Of a stretch of 64,000 nt of DNA, positions 18,991-26,919 are shown piece after piece. Position 1 is the first letter of the stretch, and every line of letters starts with the position of its first letter. Source of the DNA: Campylobacter ureolyticus ACS-301-V-Sch3b (lineage in GTDB: Bacteria > Campylobacterota > Campylobacteria > Campylobacterales > Campylobacteraceae); assembly GCF_000413435.1 (NCBI RefSeq), contig NZ_KE340326.1, forward strand, positions 387,231 to 451,230, given 5' to 3'. Below the pieces are notes generated by a model that was not told the origin of the DNA, did not search any database, and was given only the letters and a program-made list of their open reading frames with translations. The position numbers and the translations under genes were made by a program.

Positions 18991-21366
18991 ATGAAAGTAA
19001 TAAAAAGAAACGGCAGAACTGAAGAACTTGATATAAGCAAAATCAAAAAATATACAAAAGAGTCTGTTGAGGGGCTTGAAAATGTGAATTTAAGCGAGCT
19101 TGAAGTTGATGCAAAAATTCAATTTAGAGATATGATAACAACAGAAGAAATTCAACAAACTCTTATAAAAACAGCTGTTGATAAGATAGATATTGATCGC
19201 CCAAACTGGACTTTTGTAGCGGCGAGACTGTTTTTATATGATCTTTATCACAAAGTTACAGGATATACTGGATATCCACATTTACGTGAGTATTTTGAAA
19301 GAGGCGAAGAGGTTGGGCGAATTTTACTTGGACTAAAAGAAAAATATGATTTGGATGACCTAAATAGCTATATTGACCCAAAACGCGACCTACAATTTAC
19401 CTATCTTGGCATAAAAACACTTTATGATAGATATCTATTAAAAGATAAGAACGCCAATCCAATCGAACTTCCACAACATATGTTTATGGCAATAGCTATG
19501 TTTTTAGCGCAAAATGAATTTGACTGCCAAAGTTGGGCTAAGAAATTTTATGATTTAATATCTAAATTTGAGGTTATGCCAGCAACCCCTACCCTATCTA
19601 ACGCAAGAACAACACGCCACCAACTTTCATCTTGCTATATTGGCTCTACACCTGATAATATAGAAGGAATTTTTGATAGCTATAAAGAGATGGCGCTACT
19701 TTCTAAATTTGGCGGTGGGATCGGCTGGGACTGGAGCAAAGTAAGAGCTATGGGTGGCAGTATAGATGGGCACAAAAACGCAGCTGGTGGAATAATACCA
19801 TTTTTAAAAATAACAAATGATATTGCTGTTGCGGTTGATCAGCTAGGAACTAGAAAAGGAGCAATTGCTGTTTATATTGAGCCTTGGCATATGGATGTGG
19901 GTGATTTTTTAGATCTTAGAAAAAACTCAGGTGAAGAAAGACGCAGAGCCCATGAAATTTTCCCAGCACTGTGGATAAATGATCTATTTATGAAAAGAGT
20001 TCAAAACAATGAAAAATGGACACTTTTTGATCCAGCTGACACGCAAAATTTAACAAATTTATATGGTGAAGAATTTGAAAAAGAGTATGAAAAATATGAA
20101 AATAATCCAAACATTCCAAAAACAGTTATACTTGCAAAAGAGCTTTGGAAAAAGATTTTAACTTCATATTTTGAGACTGGAATGCCATTTTTAGCCTTTA
20201 AAGATAATGCAAATAAAAGAAACCCAAATTCTCACTCAGGCATAATAAGAAGCTCAAATTTATGTACTGAAATTTTTCAAAATACAGAGCCTGATTATTA
20301 CAAAATAAAAGTTATTTTTGAAGATGAAAGTGTTATGTTTTTTGATGAAGATGACATTGTAACAGTTGATAGTGGTATAACAAAACGAGCAAAAAAAATA
20401 ACTTCGCTTGATTCTATGAATAATAAAAATATATTTATTGTTGAAAAGGAAAATATTCAAGGAAAAACCGCGGTTTGCAACCTTGCAAGTATAAATTTAA
20501 GCAAAATAAACACCAAAGAAGATATCCAAAGAGTTGTTCCAATAGCCATTAGAATGCTTGATAATGTGATTGATCTAAATTTCTATCCACACGAAAAAGT
20601 AAAACATACAAATATTCACTCAAGAGCAATTGGACTCGGTGTTATGGGTGAAGCACAAATGCTTGCAACCAAAAAAATACCGTGGGGAAGCTACGAGCAT
20701 TTTGAAAAAATAGATGAAATTATGGAAAACATAAGTTACAATGCCATATTAAGCTCATCAAATTTAGCCGTTGAAAAAGGCAAATATGCTGATTTTGAAG
20801 GCTCAAACTGGAGCAAAGGCATAATGCCAATTGATAATGCAAATGAGGAAGCTAAAAAACTTGTAAAAAGAGGTGGGCTTTTTGATGAGAATTCTTGCGA
20901 TTGGGAAAGTTTAAGACAAAAAGTTAAACAAGATGGTATGAGAAATGGATATTTAATGGCAATAGCACCAACTTCTAGCATAAGTATTTTGGTTGGAACA
21001 ACGCAAACAATTGAACCAGTTTATAAGAAAAAATGGTTTGAACACAATCTTAGTGGAATGATTCCAGTTGTTGTTCCAAATCTAACGCTTGATACATGGA
21101 ATTTTTATACCTCAGCGTATGATCTAGAACAAACTCTACTTGTAAAAGCAGCAGCCGTTAGACAAAAATGGATAGATCAAGGACAAAGTTTAAATATATT
21201 TATAAGTCTTGACAAGGCTTCGGGTGGGTTACTAAACAGCATTTACACACTTGCTTGGAAACTTGGAGTAAAATCAACTTATTATCTAAGAAGCCAAAGC
21301 CCTGATACTGTGGCTGCTGAAAAAGCCGCAATGGATAGAAGCATAGAGTGTGAAGGTTGTCAGTAA
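18991..21366 (+). CDS. nrdA: class I ribonucleotide reductase alpha subunit
   Basis: Reduces ribonucleoside diphosphates using a radical passed from NrdB. The 791 residues contain an N-terminal ATP-cone (about 1-90). The catalytic cysteines are in QLSSCYIG, in SNLCTEI (with the Asn-x-Cys-x-Glu triad) and in AVCNLASI, and the C-terminal redox pair is in CEGCQ. About 60 extra residues lie between the second and third sites. The frame opens 14 codons earlier at a TTG without a ribosome binding site; I choose the ATG at 18991, which has AAGAGAG upstream and begins the usual MKVIKRNG. Its partner nrdB is 3.9 kb downstream, beyond the anaerobic reductase genes. Confidence 0.95.
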   Translation: MKVIKRNGRTEELDISKIKKYTKESVEGLENVNLSELEVDAKIQFRDMITTEEIQQTLIKTAVDKIDIDRPNWTFVAARLFLYDLYHKVTGYTGYPHLREYFERGEEVGRILLGLKEKYDLDDLNSYIDPKRDLQFTYLGIKTLYDRYLLKDKNANPIELPQHMFMAIAMFLAQNEFDCQSWAKKFYDLISKFEVMPATPTLSNARTTRHQLSSCYIGSTPDNIEGIFDSYKEMALLSKFGGGIGWDWSKVRAMGGSIDGHKNAAGGIIPFLKITNDIAVAVDQLGTRKGAIAVYIEPWHMDVGDFLDLRKNSGEERRRAHEIFPALWINDLFMKRVQNNEKWTLFDPADTQNLTNLYGEEFEKEYEKYENNPNIPKTVILAKELWKKILTSYFETGMPFLAFKDNANKRNPNSHSGIIRSSNLCTEIFQNTEPDYYKIKVIFEDESVMFFDEDDIVTVDSGITKRAKKITSLDSMNNKNIFIVEKENIQGKTAVCNLASINLSKINTKEDIQRVVPIAIRMLDNVIDLNFYPHEKVKHTNIHSRAIGLGVMGEAQMLATKKIPWGSYEHFEKIDEIMENISYNAILSSSNLAVEKGKYADFEGSNWSKGIMPIDNANEEAKKLVKRGGLFDENSCDWESLRQKVKQDGMRNGYLMAIAPTSSISILVGTTQTIEPVYKKKWFEHNLSGMIPVVVPNLTLDTWNFYTSAYDLEQTLLVKAAAVRQKWIDQGQSLNIFISLDKASGGLLNSIYTLAWKLGVKSTYYLRSQSPDTVAAEKAAMDRSIECEGCQ

Positions 21367-21383
21367 AAATATCTTTAAAAATT

Positions 21384-21412
21384 AGGAAGTTTTAATGAAA
21401 TTAAAGCTTCCT
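21384..21412 (+). terminator. terminator-like hairpin after nrdA
   Basis: AGGAAGTTTTAAT pairs with ATTAAAGCTTCCT (one G-T pair) around a three-base loop, followed by ATAAAAAT. It lies 18 bases after nrdA, before the convergent NimA-like gene. Confidence 0.55.
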
Positions 21413-21480
21413 ATAAAAATATTAAAAATCAAATTTTATAAACTAATACATAAAAAATAAATTACTGCCTTATCCTAAAA

Positions 21481-21993
21481 TCATTTTATAATTTTTGCTT
21501 TTGCGCTCATAGAAATTATTTCAAATTTATAGATATTTGTTCTTTCTAAGCTTGCACTTATAGCCAAGTCAAATGCTTTCATGTATTTAGGAGTGTATTT
21601 TTCACACAACAACCTTAACGCCCTAACCTTTTCATCGCTGTCTAAAACCTCATAAGCTAATGTTTTTAAAACTGCACTTTTATACTCTGTTGTAAAAACA
21701 TTACTTCCTAAGCTTTTTGGATTTTGCATGAATTTATTAAGTTCATCATCGCCTAAATTTGGTACTTTTACATAACTTACACAAACTATCGTAACCTCTT
21801 TTGCATTTTGGAAAAGCCTTTTTTTACTTCCAGCAGGTGCTCCGTGAATATAGATAAAATTTCCACTCCTAACAACAGATAAAGGGATACTAAAAACTTC
21901 ATTTTCATCCATTGTAGAAAATGTCGCATACTCACAGTTATCTACTATTTTATAAGCGCTTTCATCGCTTAGTTTTCTATCAATTCTACGCAT
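21481..21993 (-). CDS. pyridoxamine 5'-phosphate oxidase-family flavoprotein, NimA-like
   Basis: A 170-residue split-barrel protein resembling the NimA / PPOX family. It has the family's opening MRRIDRKLSDESAYKIVDNC divided over residues 1-20, then ATFSTMDENEVFSIPLSVV, and the IYIHGAPAGSKKRLFQNAKEV heme- or flavin-side strand near residues 48-68. Family members bind FMN or heme; the Nim branch is linked with nitroimidazole resistance. Which substrate this one uses cannot be told. It is divergent from nrdD and shares an intergenic region with a perfect palindrome, so joint control is possible. Confidence 0.8.
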   Translation of the reverse strand: MRRIDRKLSDESAYKIVDNCEYATFSTMDENEVFSIPLSVVRSGNFIYIHGAPAGSKKRLFQNAKEVTIVCVSYVKVPNLGDDELNKFMQNPKSLGSNVFTTEYKSAVLKTLAYEVLDSDEKVRALRLLCEKYTPKYMKAFDLAISASLERTNIYKFEIISMSAKAKIIK

Positions 21994-22096
21994 ATTTTTT
22001 CCTAAAAAATTGTTTTATTTATTATATAAATATTAGCTGAAAATAGCCTTTAAATGGAACTTAGAGTTATTTTTAAAAAACAAATTTATAAATTTA

Positions 22097-22121
22097 ATTT
22101 ATGATACTTAATATCATAAAT
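22097..22121. promoter_or_regulatory. 25-bp perfect palindrome, candidate operator
   Basis: ATTTATGATA (22097-22106) and TATCATAAAT (22112-22121) are perfect inverted copies around CTTAA. It lies between the divergent NimA-like gene and nrdD, 38 bases upstream of the nrdD -10 box. It does not match the NrdR or FNR consensus closely. The regulator is unknown. Confidence 0.6.
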
Positions 22122-22158
22122 AATAGTAAAATTTATGCTATTTTTAAGAGTGCTTAGT

Positions 22159-22164
22159 TATAAT
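22159..22164 (+). promoter_or_regulatory. -10 box of nrdD
   Basis: A perfect TATAAT on the plus strand, 35 bases before the nrdD start codon and downstream of the palindrome at 22097-22121. Confidence 0.6.
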
Positions 22165-22198
22165 ATTTTATTAAATTTCAAATATTTCAGGATAAAAA

Positions 22199-24295
22199 TT
22201 GACACAAAAAGAGATTTTAAAAAGAGATGGAAGTAAAGAGGAGTTTTTACCATACAAAATTGAAGATGCTATAAAAAAGGCATTTAAAAGCGAAAATAAG
22301 CCTTATGATAAAAGCATCTTTGATGCAGTTATGGATGAAATAACTTTTAAAAAAATAGTTGCTGTTGAAGACATTCAAGATATTATTGAAAAAGCGCTTT
22401 TTAAGGCAGGTTATTTTGATGAACTAAAAAGTTTTATGCTCTATCGTCACACCCACAAAATGCAAAGAGAACAAATTCTAGGGTTAAATGACGATACGAC
22501 ATACATTAACTCAACACAAACAATAAATGAGTATATTAATGGAACTGATTGGCGAATAAGTGCAAACTCAAATACGAGTTATTCAAACGCTGGTCTTATA
22601 AACAACACAGCAGGAAAAGTTATCGCAAACTATTGGCTAGATGCTGTTTACAGTAAAGAAGAGGGTTTAGCACATAGAAATGGTGATTATCACATTCACG
22701 ATTTAGATTGCTTAACTGGATATTGTGCTGGATGGAGCTTAAGAGCACTTTTAAATGAAGGATTTAACGGAGTTAGAGGCAGAGTTGAAAGCCGTCCTCC
22801 AAAGCACTTTCGTGAAGCTCTTTATCAAATGGCAAATTTCTTAGGAATATTACAAAGCGAATGGGCTGGAGCACAGGCTTTTTCAAGTTTTGATACATAT
22901 TTAGCACCTTATGTTTTTAGAGATAAACTAAGCTACTCTGAGATGAAAAAAGCCATTACAAATTTTATATTCAACCTAAATGTGCCTGCAAGATGGGGTC
23001 AAAGTCCTTTTACAAATATAACTATTGACTTAACTCCGCCAAGTGATTTAAAAGACCAAATTCCAACTCATGATGATAAGCATCTTTTTAGAGACTTAGA
23101 AGATGATAAAGAGCTTTTAGAGCTGGCAAACAAGCGAGGTAAAAAGCATTTAATCGACATGACTTATGGCGATTTTCAGCCTGAAATGGATGCTATAAAT
23201 AAAGCATTTTATGAGGTAATGACAAAAGGCGATCGCCTAGGACAGCCTTTTACTTTTCCAATTCCTACTGTAAATATAACTGAAGATTTTAACTGGGATA
23301 GCGAAGTAGCTGATGCATTGTTTGAAAATACAGCAAAAATAGGCTCAAGCTATTTTCAAAATTTCATAGGAAGCCAATATATAAAAGATGAAAATGGAAA
23401 TTTAGTTGAAAATCCAAAAGCCTACAAGCCAGGTCATGTAAGAAGCATGTGTTGTAGGCTACAACTTGATTTAAGAGAACTTTTAAAAAGAGGTGGCGGA
23501 CTTTTTGGAAGTGCTGAAATGACTGGAAGCATCGGTGTTGTGACTATAAATTTGGCCCGTCTTGGATATTTATATAAAAATGACAAAAAAGCACTTTTTC
23601 AAAGACTTGACTATCTTTGCGAGCTTGCCAAAAGCACACTTGAAAAAAAGAGAAAATTTATCCAAGAAATGTATAATCGAGGGCTTTATCCATACACCGC
23701 AAGATATCTACCTGGGTTTAAAAATCACTTCTCAACTATCGGTATAAACGGCGCAAATGAGATGATAAGAAATTTCACAAACGATAAAGAAAACATTACA
23801 ACTAAATTTGGAAGGGAATTTTCACTTGAAATAATAGAACATTTAAGAGAAAAAATTAAAACTTTTCAACAAGTTACTGGAAATTTATATAATCTTGAAG
23901 CAACGCCAGCAGAAGGCACAACATACCGCTTCGCAAAAGAAGATATAAAAAGATACCCGGATATAATCCAAGCAGGAACTAAAGAAAATAACTACTACAC
24001 AAACTCAACACAACTTCCTGCAAATTTTGGAGATGATCCATTTGAAGCACTTGATTTACAAGATGAACTGCAAAGCAACTATACAGGCGGAACAGTGTTT
24101 CACCTGTATATGAAAGAACGAATTAGCTCAAAAGAGGCGTGCAAAAACCTAGTAAAAAATATAGTTACAAATTACAAACTTCCATATATTACAATCACGC
24201 CTGTTTTTAGTGTATGTAAAATTCACGGATATATAGCAGGCGAGCATGAGTTTTGCCCATATTGTGATGAAGAAATTTTAAAACAAGCAAATTAA
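22199..24295 (+). CDS. nrdD: anaerobic ribonucleoside-triphosphate reductase, catalytic part lacking the glycyl-radical tail
   Basis: Makes dNTPs from NTPs without oxygen. The 698 residues have an N-terminal ATP-cone (about 1-95), the barrel with active-site cysteines in SMCCRLQLD (C418, C419), and a zinc site C673, H676, C686 and C689. Normal NrdD continues with a glycyl-radical loop. Here the protein ends nine residues after the zinc site. The missing loop is encoded by the next small gene, in the same frame, after one TAA and four codons. The start is a TTG with AGGAT upstream. The two products probably form the active enzyme together; readthrough of the TAA would give a normal one-piece NrdD. 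Confidence 0.92.
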   Translation: MTQKEILKRDGSKEEFLPYKIEDAIKKAFKSENKPYDKSIFDAVMDEITFKKIVAVEDIQDIIEKALFKAGYFDELKSFMLYRHTHKMQREQILGLNDDTTYINSTQTINEYINGTDWRISANSNTSYSNAGLINNTAGKVIANYWLDAVYSKEEGLAHRNGDYHIHDLDCLTGYCAGWSLRALLNEGFNGVRGRVESRPPKHFREALYQMANFLGILQSEWAGAQAFSSFDTYLAPYVFRDKLSYSEMKKAITNFIFNLNVPARWGQSPFTNITIDLTPPSDLKDQIPTHDDKHLFRDLEDDKELLELANKRGKKHLIDMTYGDFQPEMDAINKAFYEVMTKGDRLGQPFTFPIPTVNITEDFNWDSEVADALFENTAKIGSSYFQNFIGSQYIKDENGNLVENPKAYKPGHVRSMCCRLQLDLRELLKRGGGLFGSAEMTGSIGVVTINLARLGYLYKNDKKALFQRLDYLCELAKSTLEKKRKFIQEMYNRGLYPYTARYLPGFKNHFSTIGINGANEMIRNFTNDKENITTKFGREFSLEIIEHLREKIKTFQQVTGNLYNLEATPAEGTTYRFAKEDIKRYPDIIQAGTKENNYYTNSTQLPANFGDDPFEALDLQDELQSNYTGGTVFHLYMKERISSKEACKNLVKNIVTNYKLPYITITPVFSVCKIHGYIAGEHEFCPYCDEEILKQAN

Positions 24296-24307
24296 AAGGA
24301 GAATAAA

Positions 24308-24481
24308 ATGAGTAGAGATGAAATTTTAAATGCAAACAAAGACAAAAGAACAAAATGCGTTGTTTATACAAGGGTTATGGGTTATCACAGACCAGTTGAG
24401 AGTTTTAATATTGGTAAAATTGGCGAACACAATGAAAGAGTTAAATTTTGTGAGAATCCCAAAAAAGTAAAATCGGCCTAA
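24308..24481 (+). CDS. separately encoded glycyl-radical domain of NrdD
   Basis: A 57-residue protein that corresponds to the C-terminal glycyl-radical segment of anaerobic ribonucleotide reductase. Its residues 19-31 read VYTRVMGYHRPVE, the typical pattern around the radical glycine (G25), and a usual NKGK-type stretch follows as NIGKIGE. It has its own ribosome binding site, AAAGGAG, and an ATG. The frame is the same as nrdD, with only TAA and four codons between. nrdG begins two bases after its stop. I infer that it docks into the NrdD barrel and is activated by NrdG; E. coli GrcA is a known small glycyl-radical protein that works in a comparable way with pyruvate formate-lyase. Confidence 0.88.
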   Translation: MSRDEILNANKDKRTKCVVYTRVMGYHRPVESFNIGKIGEHNERVKFCENPKKVKSA

Positions 24482-24483
24482 AA

Positions 24484-25158
24484 ATGGCACTGATTTATTC
24501 TATAACGCCATTTACAATGCTTGATTATCCTGATAAACTAGCGTGCATCGTTTGGTTTTCAGGGTGTAATATGCGTTGTATTTACTGCTATAACACTGAA
24601 ATTGTAAAAAGCAGTGGCGTTATAGAAAATAGTGAGTTTTTACACTTTTTAGATGAGCGCATAGACAAACTCGAAGCCGTTGTTTTTAGCGGCGGAGAAT
24701 GCACATTAAATAAAGATTTTTTATATCTAGCAAAAGAGGTTAAAAAAAGAAATTTTAGCCTTAAAATAGACACAAACGGTTCAAATTTAGAAATTTTAAA
24801 AAAAGCTATAAAGCTAAATTTAATTGATTATATTGCACTTGATTTTAAAGCATTAAAAGAAAATTATTTTTTAGTAACAAATTCTAATTTATATGAAAAA
24901 TTTATAAAAACTTTAAAATATCTAATAAGTTTAAACTTTCCTTTTGAAGTTAGAACTACAATTCACGCTGATATTTTTACAGAAAATGATATTTCAAAAA
25001 TGGCTGAAATGCTAGAAAAATTTGGCTATAAAGGAGTTTATTATTTGCAAAATTTTCTAGAAACTGGTGAGAATTTCGGAGTTTTACAAAACCCAACAAA
25101 TAGTTTTGATCCAAAAAAAATTAAATCCAATTTAAAAATAGAGTTAAGAAATTTTTAA
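24484..25158 (+). CDS. nrdG: anaerobic ribonucleotide reductase activating enzyme (radical SAM)
   Basis: A radical SAM enzyme that makes the glycyl radical on NrdD. The cluster ligands C28, C32 and C35 lie in CNMRCIYC, followed by the SAM-binding VFSGGECTL near residue 69 and DTNG near residue 97. It has 224 residues, nearer the longer variant that many bacteria pair with this NrdD type than the roughly 155 of E. coli NrdG. It starts two bases after the glycyl-radical peptide gene, which strongly supports a shared function. Confidence 0.9.
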   Translation: MALIYSITPFTMLDYPDKLACIVWFSGCNMRCIYCYNTEIVKSSGVIENSEFLHFLDERIDKLEAVVFSGGECTLNKDFLYLAKEVKKRNFSLKIDTNGSNLEILKKAIKLNLIDYIALDFKALKENYFLVTNSNLYEKFIKTLKYLISLNFPFEVRTTIHADIFTENDISKMAEMLEKFGYKGVYYLQNFLETGENFGVLQNPTNSFDPKKIKSNLKIELRNF

Positions 25159-25239
25159 TTGCTTACTATTTTCATTTTCTTTAAAGCCTTATTTGGATAA
25201 AATTATTTAAATATTACAAATTTAAGGAATAAAAATAAA

Positions 25240-26268
25240 ATGACAATTGATAAGAAAAAAATTTATAATCCAGAGTCCAATGAAACACTTGGCAATAGAA
25301 AAGTTTTTGGTGGAAATCCACACGGAATTTTAAATTTCACAAAAGCTAAATATCAGTGGGCTTTAAAGCTTTGGGATTTAATGGAAGCAAATACTTGGTT
25401 TCCTAAAGAAGTCGATACAACCGATGATGTAAGAGACTACAACTTTAACTTAACACAGGCTGAAAAAAGAATGTATGATTTAGTTTGGAGCCAACTTATC
25501 TCAATGGATAGCTTTCAAACAAACAACTTAGCTGATAATATTAATCCTTATATCACCGCTCCTGAAATAAATGCCATTTTAGTTCGTCAAGCCTATGAAG
25601 AAGCAAACCACTCTAAAAGTTACGCTGTAATGGTTGAGGCAATATGTGAAAATACAGATTTAATATACGAAATGGAAAAACATGATGCAGTTTTGAAAAA
25701 AAAGAATGATTATATTTCAAGCGTTTATGAAGATCTTGCTGGCGATGTAACAGAAGAAAAGTTGGTTTTAGCAATGATTGCAAATCAAATTTTAGAAGGA
25801 ATTTATTTTTACAGTGGATTTACTGCGATTTATGCATTAGCAAGAGCTGGAAAGATGCTAGGATCAGCTCAAATGATAAGATTTATCCAAAGAGATGAAA
25901 TAACTCATCTTTTACTCTTTCAAAACATGATAAATACAGTAAAAAAAGAAAGACCTGATCTATTTAGTGAAAAAATTATAAATAAAATCTATGAAATGTT
26001 TGAAAAAGCTGGAGAACTTGAAATAGAATGGGGAAAATACATCACTCAAAACCAAATTATGGGCTTTACAGATGATATTATAACTGATTATATTCATTAT
26101 TTAGTCGATCAGCGATTAACTGCAATTGGCTTAAAGAAAAAATATGGTGTAAAACATCCAATAAAATGGGTTGATGACTTTGCTAAATTTAATGATCAAA
26201 AATCAAATTTCTTTGAAAGTAAAGTTACAAATTACAGCAAAGGTAGCTTAACTTTTGATGATTTTTAA
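25240..26268 (+). CDS. nrdB: class I ribonucleotide reductase beta subunit
   Basis: A ferritin-like radical-generating subunit of aerobic ribonucleotide reductase. The metal ligands and radical tyrosine are present: D90 in SMDSF, E121 and H124 in EEANHSKSY, and Y128 in the classic tyrosyl-radical place. The second ligand set lies in EGIYFYSG and in QRDEITHLL. It has 342 residues. Its own promoter is likely, since an 81-base gap with a GATAAAAT element separates it from nrdG. It would pair with NrdA encoded at 18991-21366. Confidence 0.95.
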   Translation: MTIDKKKIYNPESNETLGNRKVFGGNPHGILNFTKAKYQWALKLWDLMEANTWFPKEVDTTDDVRDYNFNLTQAEKRMYDLVWSQLISMDSFQTNNLADNINPYITAPEINAILVRQAYEEANHSKSYAVMVEAICENTDLIYEMEKHDAVLKKKNDYISSVYEDLAGDVTEEKLVLAMIANQILEGIYFYSGFTAIYALARAGKMLGSAQMIRFIQRDEITHLLLFQNMINTVKKERPDLFSEKIINKIYEMFEKAGELEIEWGKYITQNQIMGFTDDIITDYIHYLVDQRLTAIGLKKKYGVKHPIKWVDDFAKFNDQKSNFFESKVTNYSKGSLTFDDF

Positions 26269-26277
26269 AGTAGGATT

Positions 26278-26919
26278 ATGGAAAATTTTGAAATTTTAAA
26301 ATGCCAAAAACTAGCTGATGAGATAGCAAACTCATTAAATCTAACACCAGCTTTATATGAGGCGTTTTGCAAGGTGCCAAGAAGTATTTTTGTACCAATA
26401 AGTGCTTACGCTTATGAGCTAAACCCACAGCCCATTTTAGGTGGTCAGTGGATAAGCTCGCCTTTGACAGTTGCTAAGATGAGTTTAGCCTTAGAACTTG
26501 ATGGGGTTGATAAAGTCTTAGAAATTGGCTGTGGAAGTGGGTATCAAGCAGCTATTTTAAGTAAAATCATAAGGCGAGTTTTTACAATCGAAAGAATTGA
26601 AAAACTTGTAAATGAGGCTAAAAAAAACTTTGAAAGCCTAAATATTACAAATATTCATTTAAGATATGATGATGGCAATGCTGGCTGGAAAAAGTATGCT
26701 CCTTATGAGAGAATTTTACTCTCAGCCGCAGCAAAAGAGATAGATAAAAGACTTTTGGATCAGCTTGAAGTTGGGGGAGTTTTAGTTGCACCACTTTATA
26801 AAGACGGCTGTCAAAAAATAGTAAAAATAAGAAAAATTAGTGAATTAGATTTTAACCAAGAAATAATTGATGAGTGTGAGTTTGTCCCACTTTTAAAAGG
26901 AGTTGAGCAATGCAAATAG
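26278..26919 (+). CDS. pcm: protein-L-isoaspartate O-methyltransferase
   Basis: Repairs age-damaged proteins by methylating isoaspartyl residues with SAM. The 213 residues include the substrate-side VPRSIFVP motif, GGQWISSPLTVAKM and the SAM loop LEIGCGSGYQAAIL near residue 80. It follows nrdB closely (nine bases) and its end overlaps the start of the McrB-like gene by ten bases. C-terminal residues EFVPLLKG match the family. Confidence 0.93.
   Translation: MENFEILKCQKLADEIANSLNLTPALYEAFCKVPRSIFVPISAYAYELNPQPILGGQWISSPLTVAKMSLALELDGVDKVLEIGCGSGYQAAILSKIIRRVFTIERIEKLVNEAKKNFESLNITNIHLRYDDGNAGWKKYAPYERILLSAAAKEIDKRLLDQLEVGGVLVAPLYKDGCQKIVKIRKISELDFNQEIIDECEFVPLLKGVEQCK

Noticed and set aside
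20260..20480. Extra segment in nrdA between the catalytic cysteines, considered as an intein or insertion
   Set aside because: It is only about 60 residues, has no splice-junction residues or endonuclease motif, and similar inserts occur in other Campylobacter NrdA proteins.
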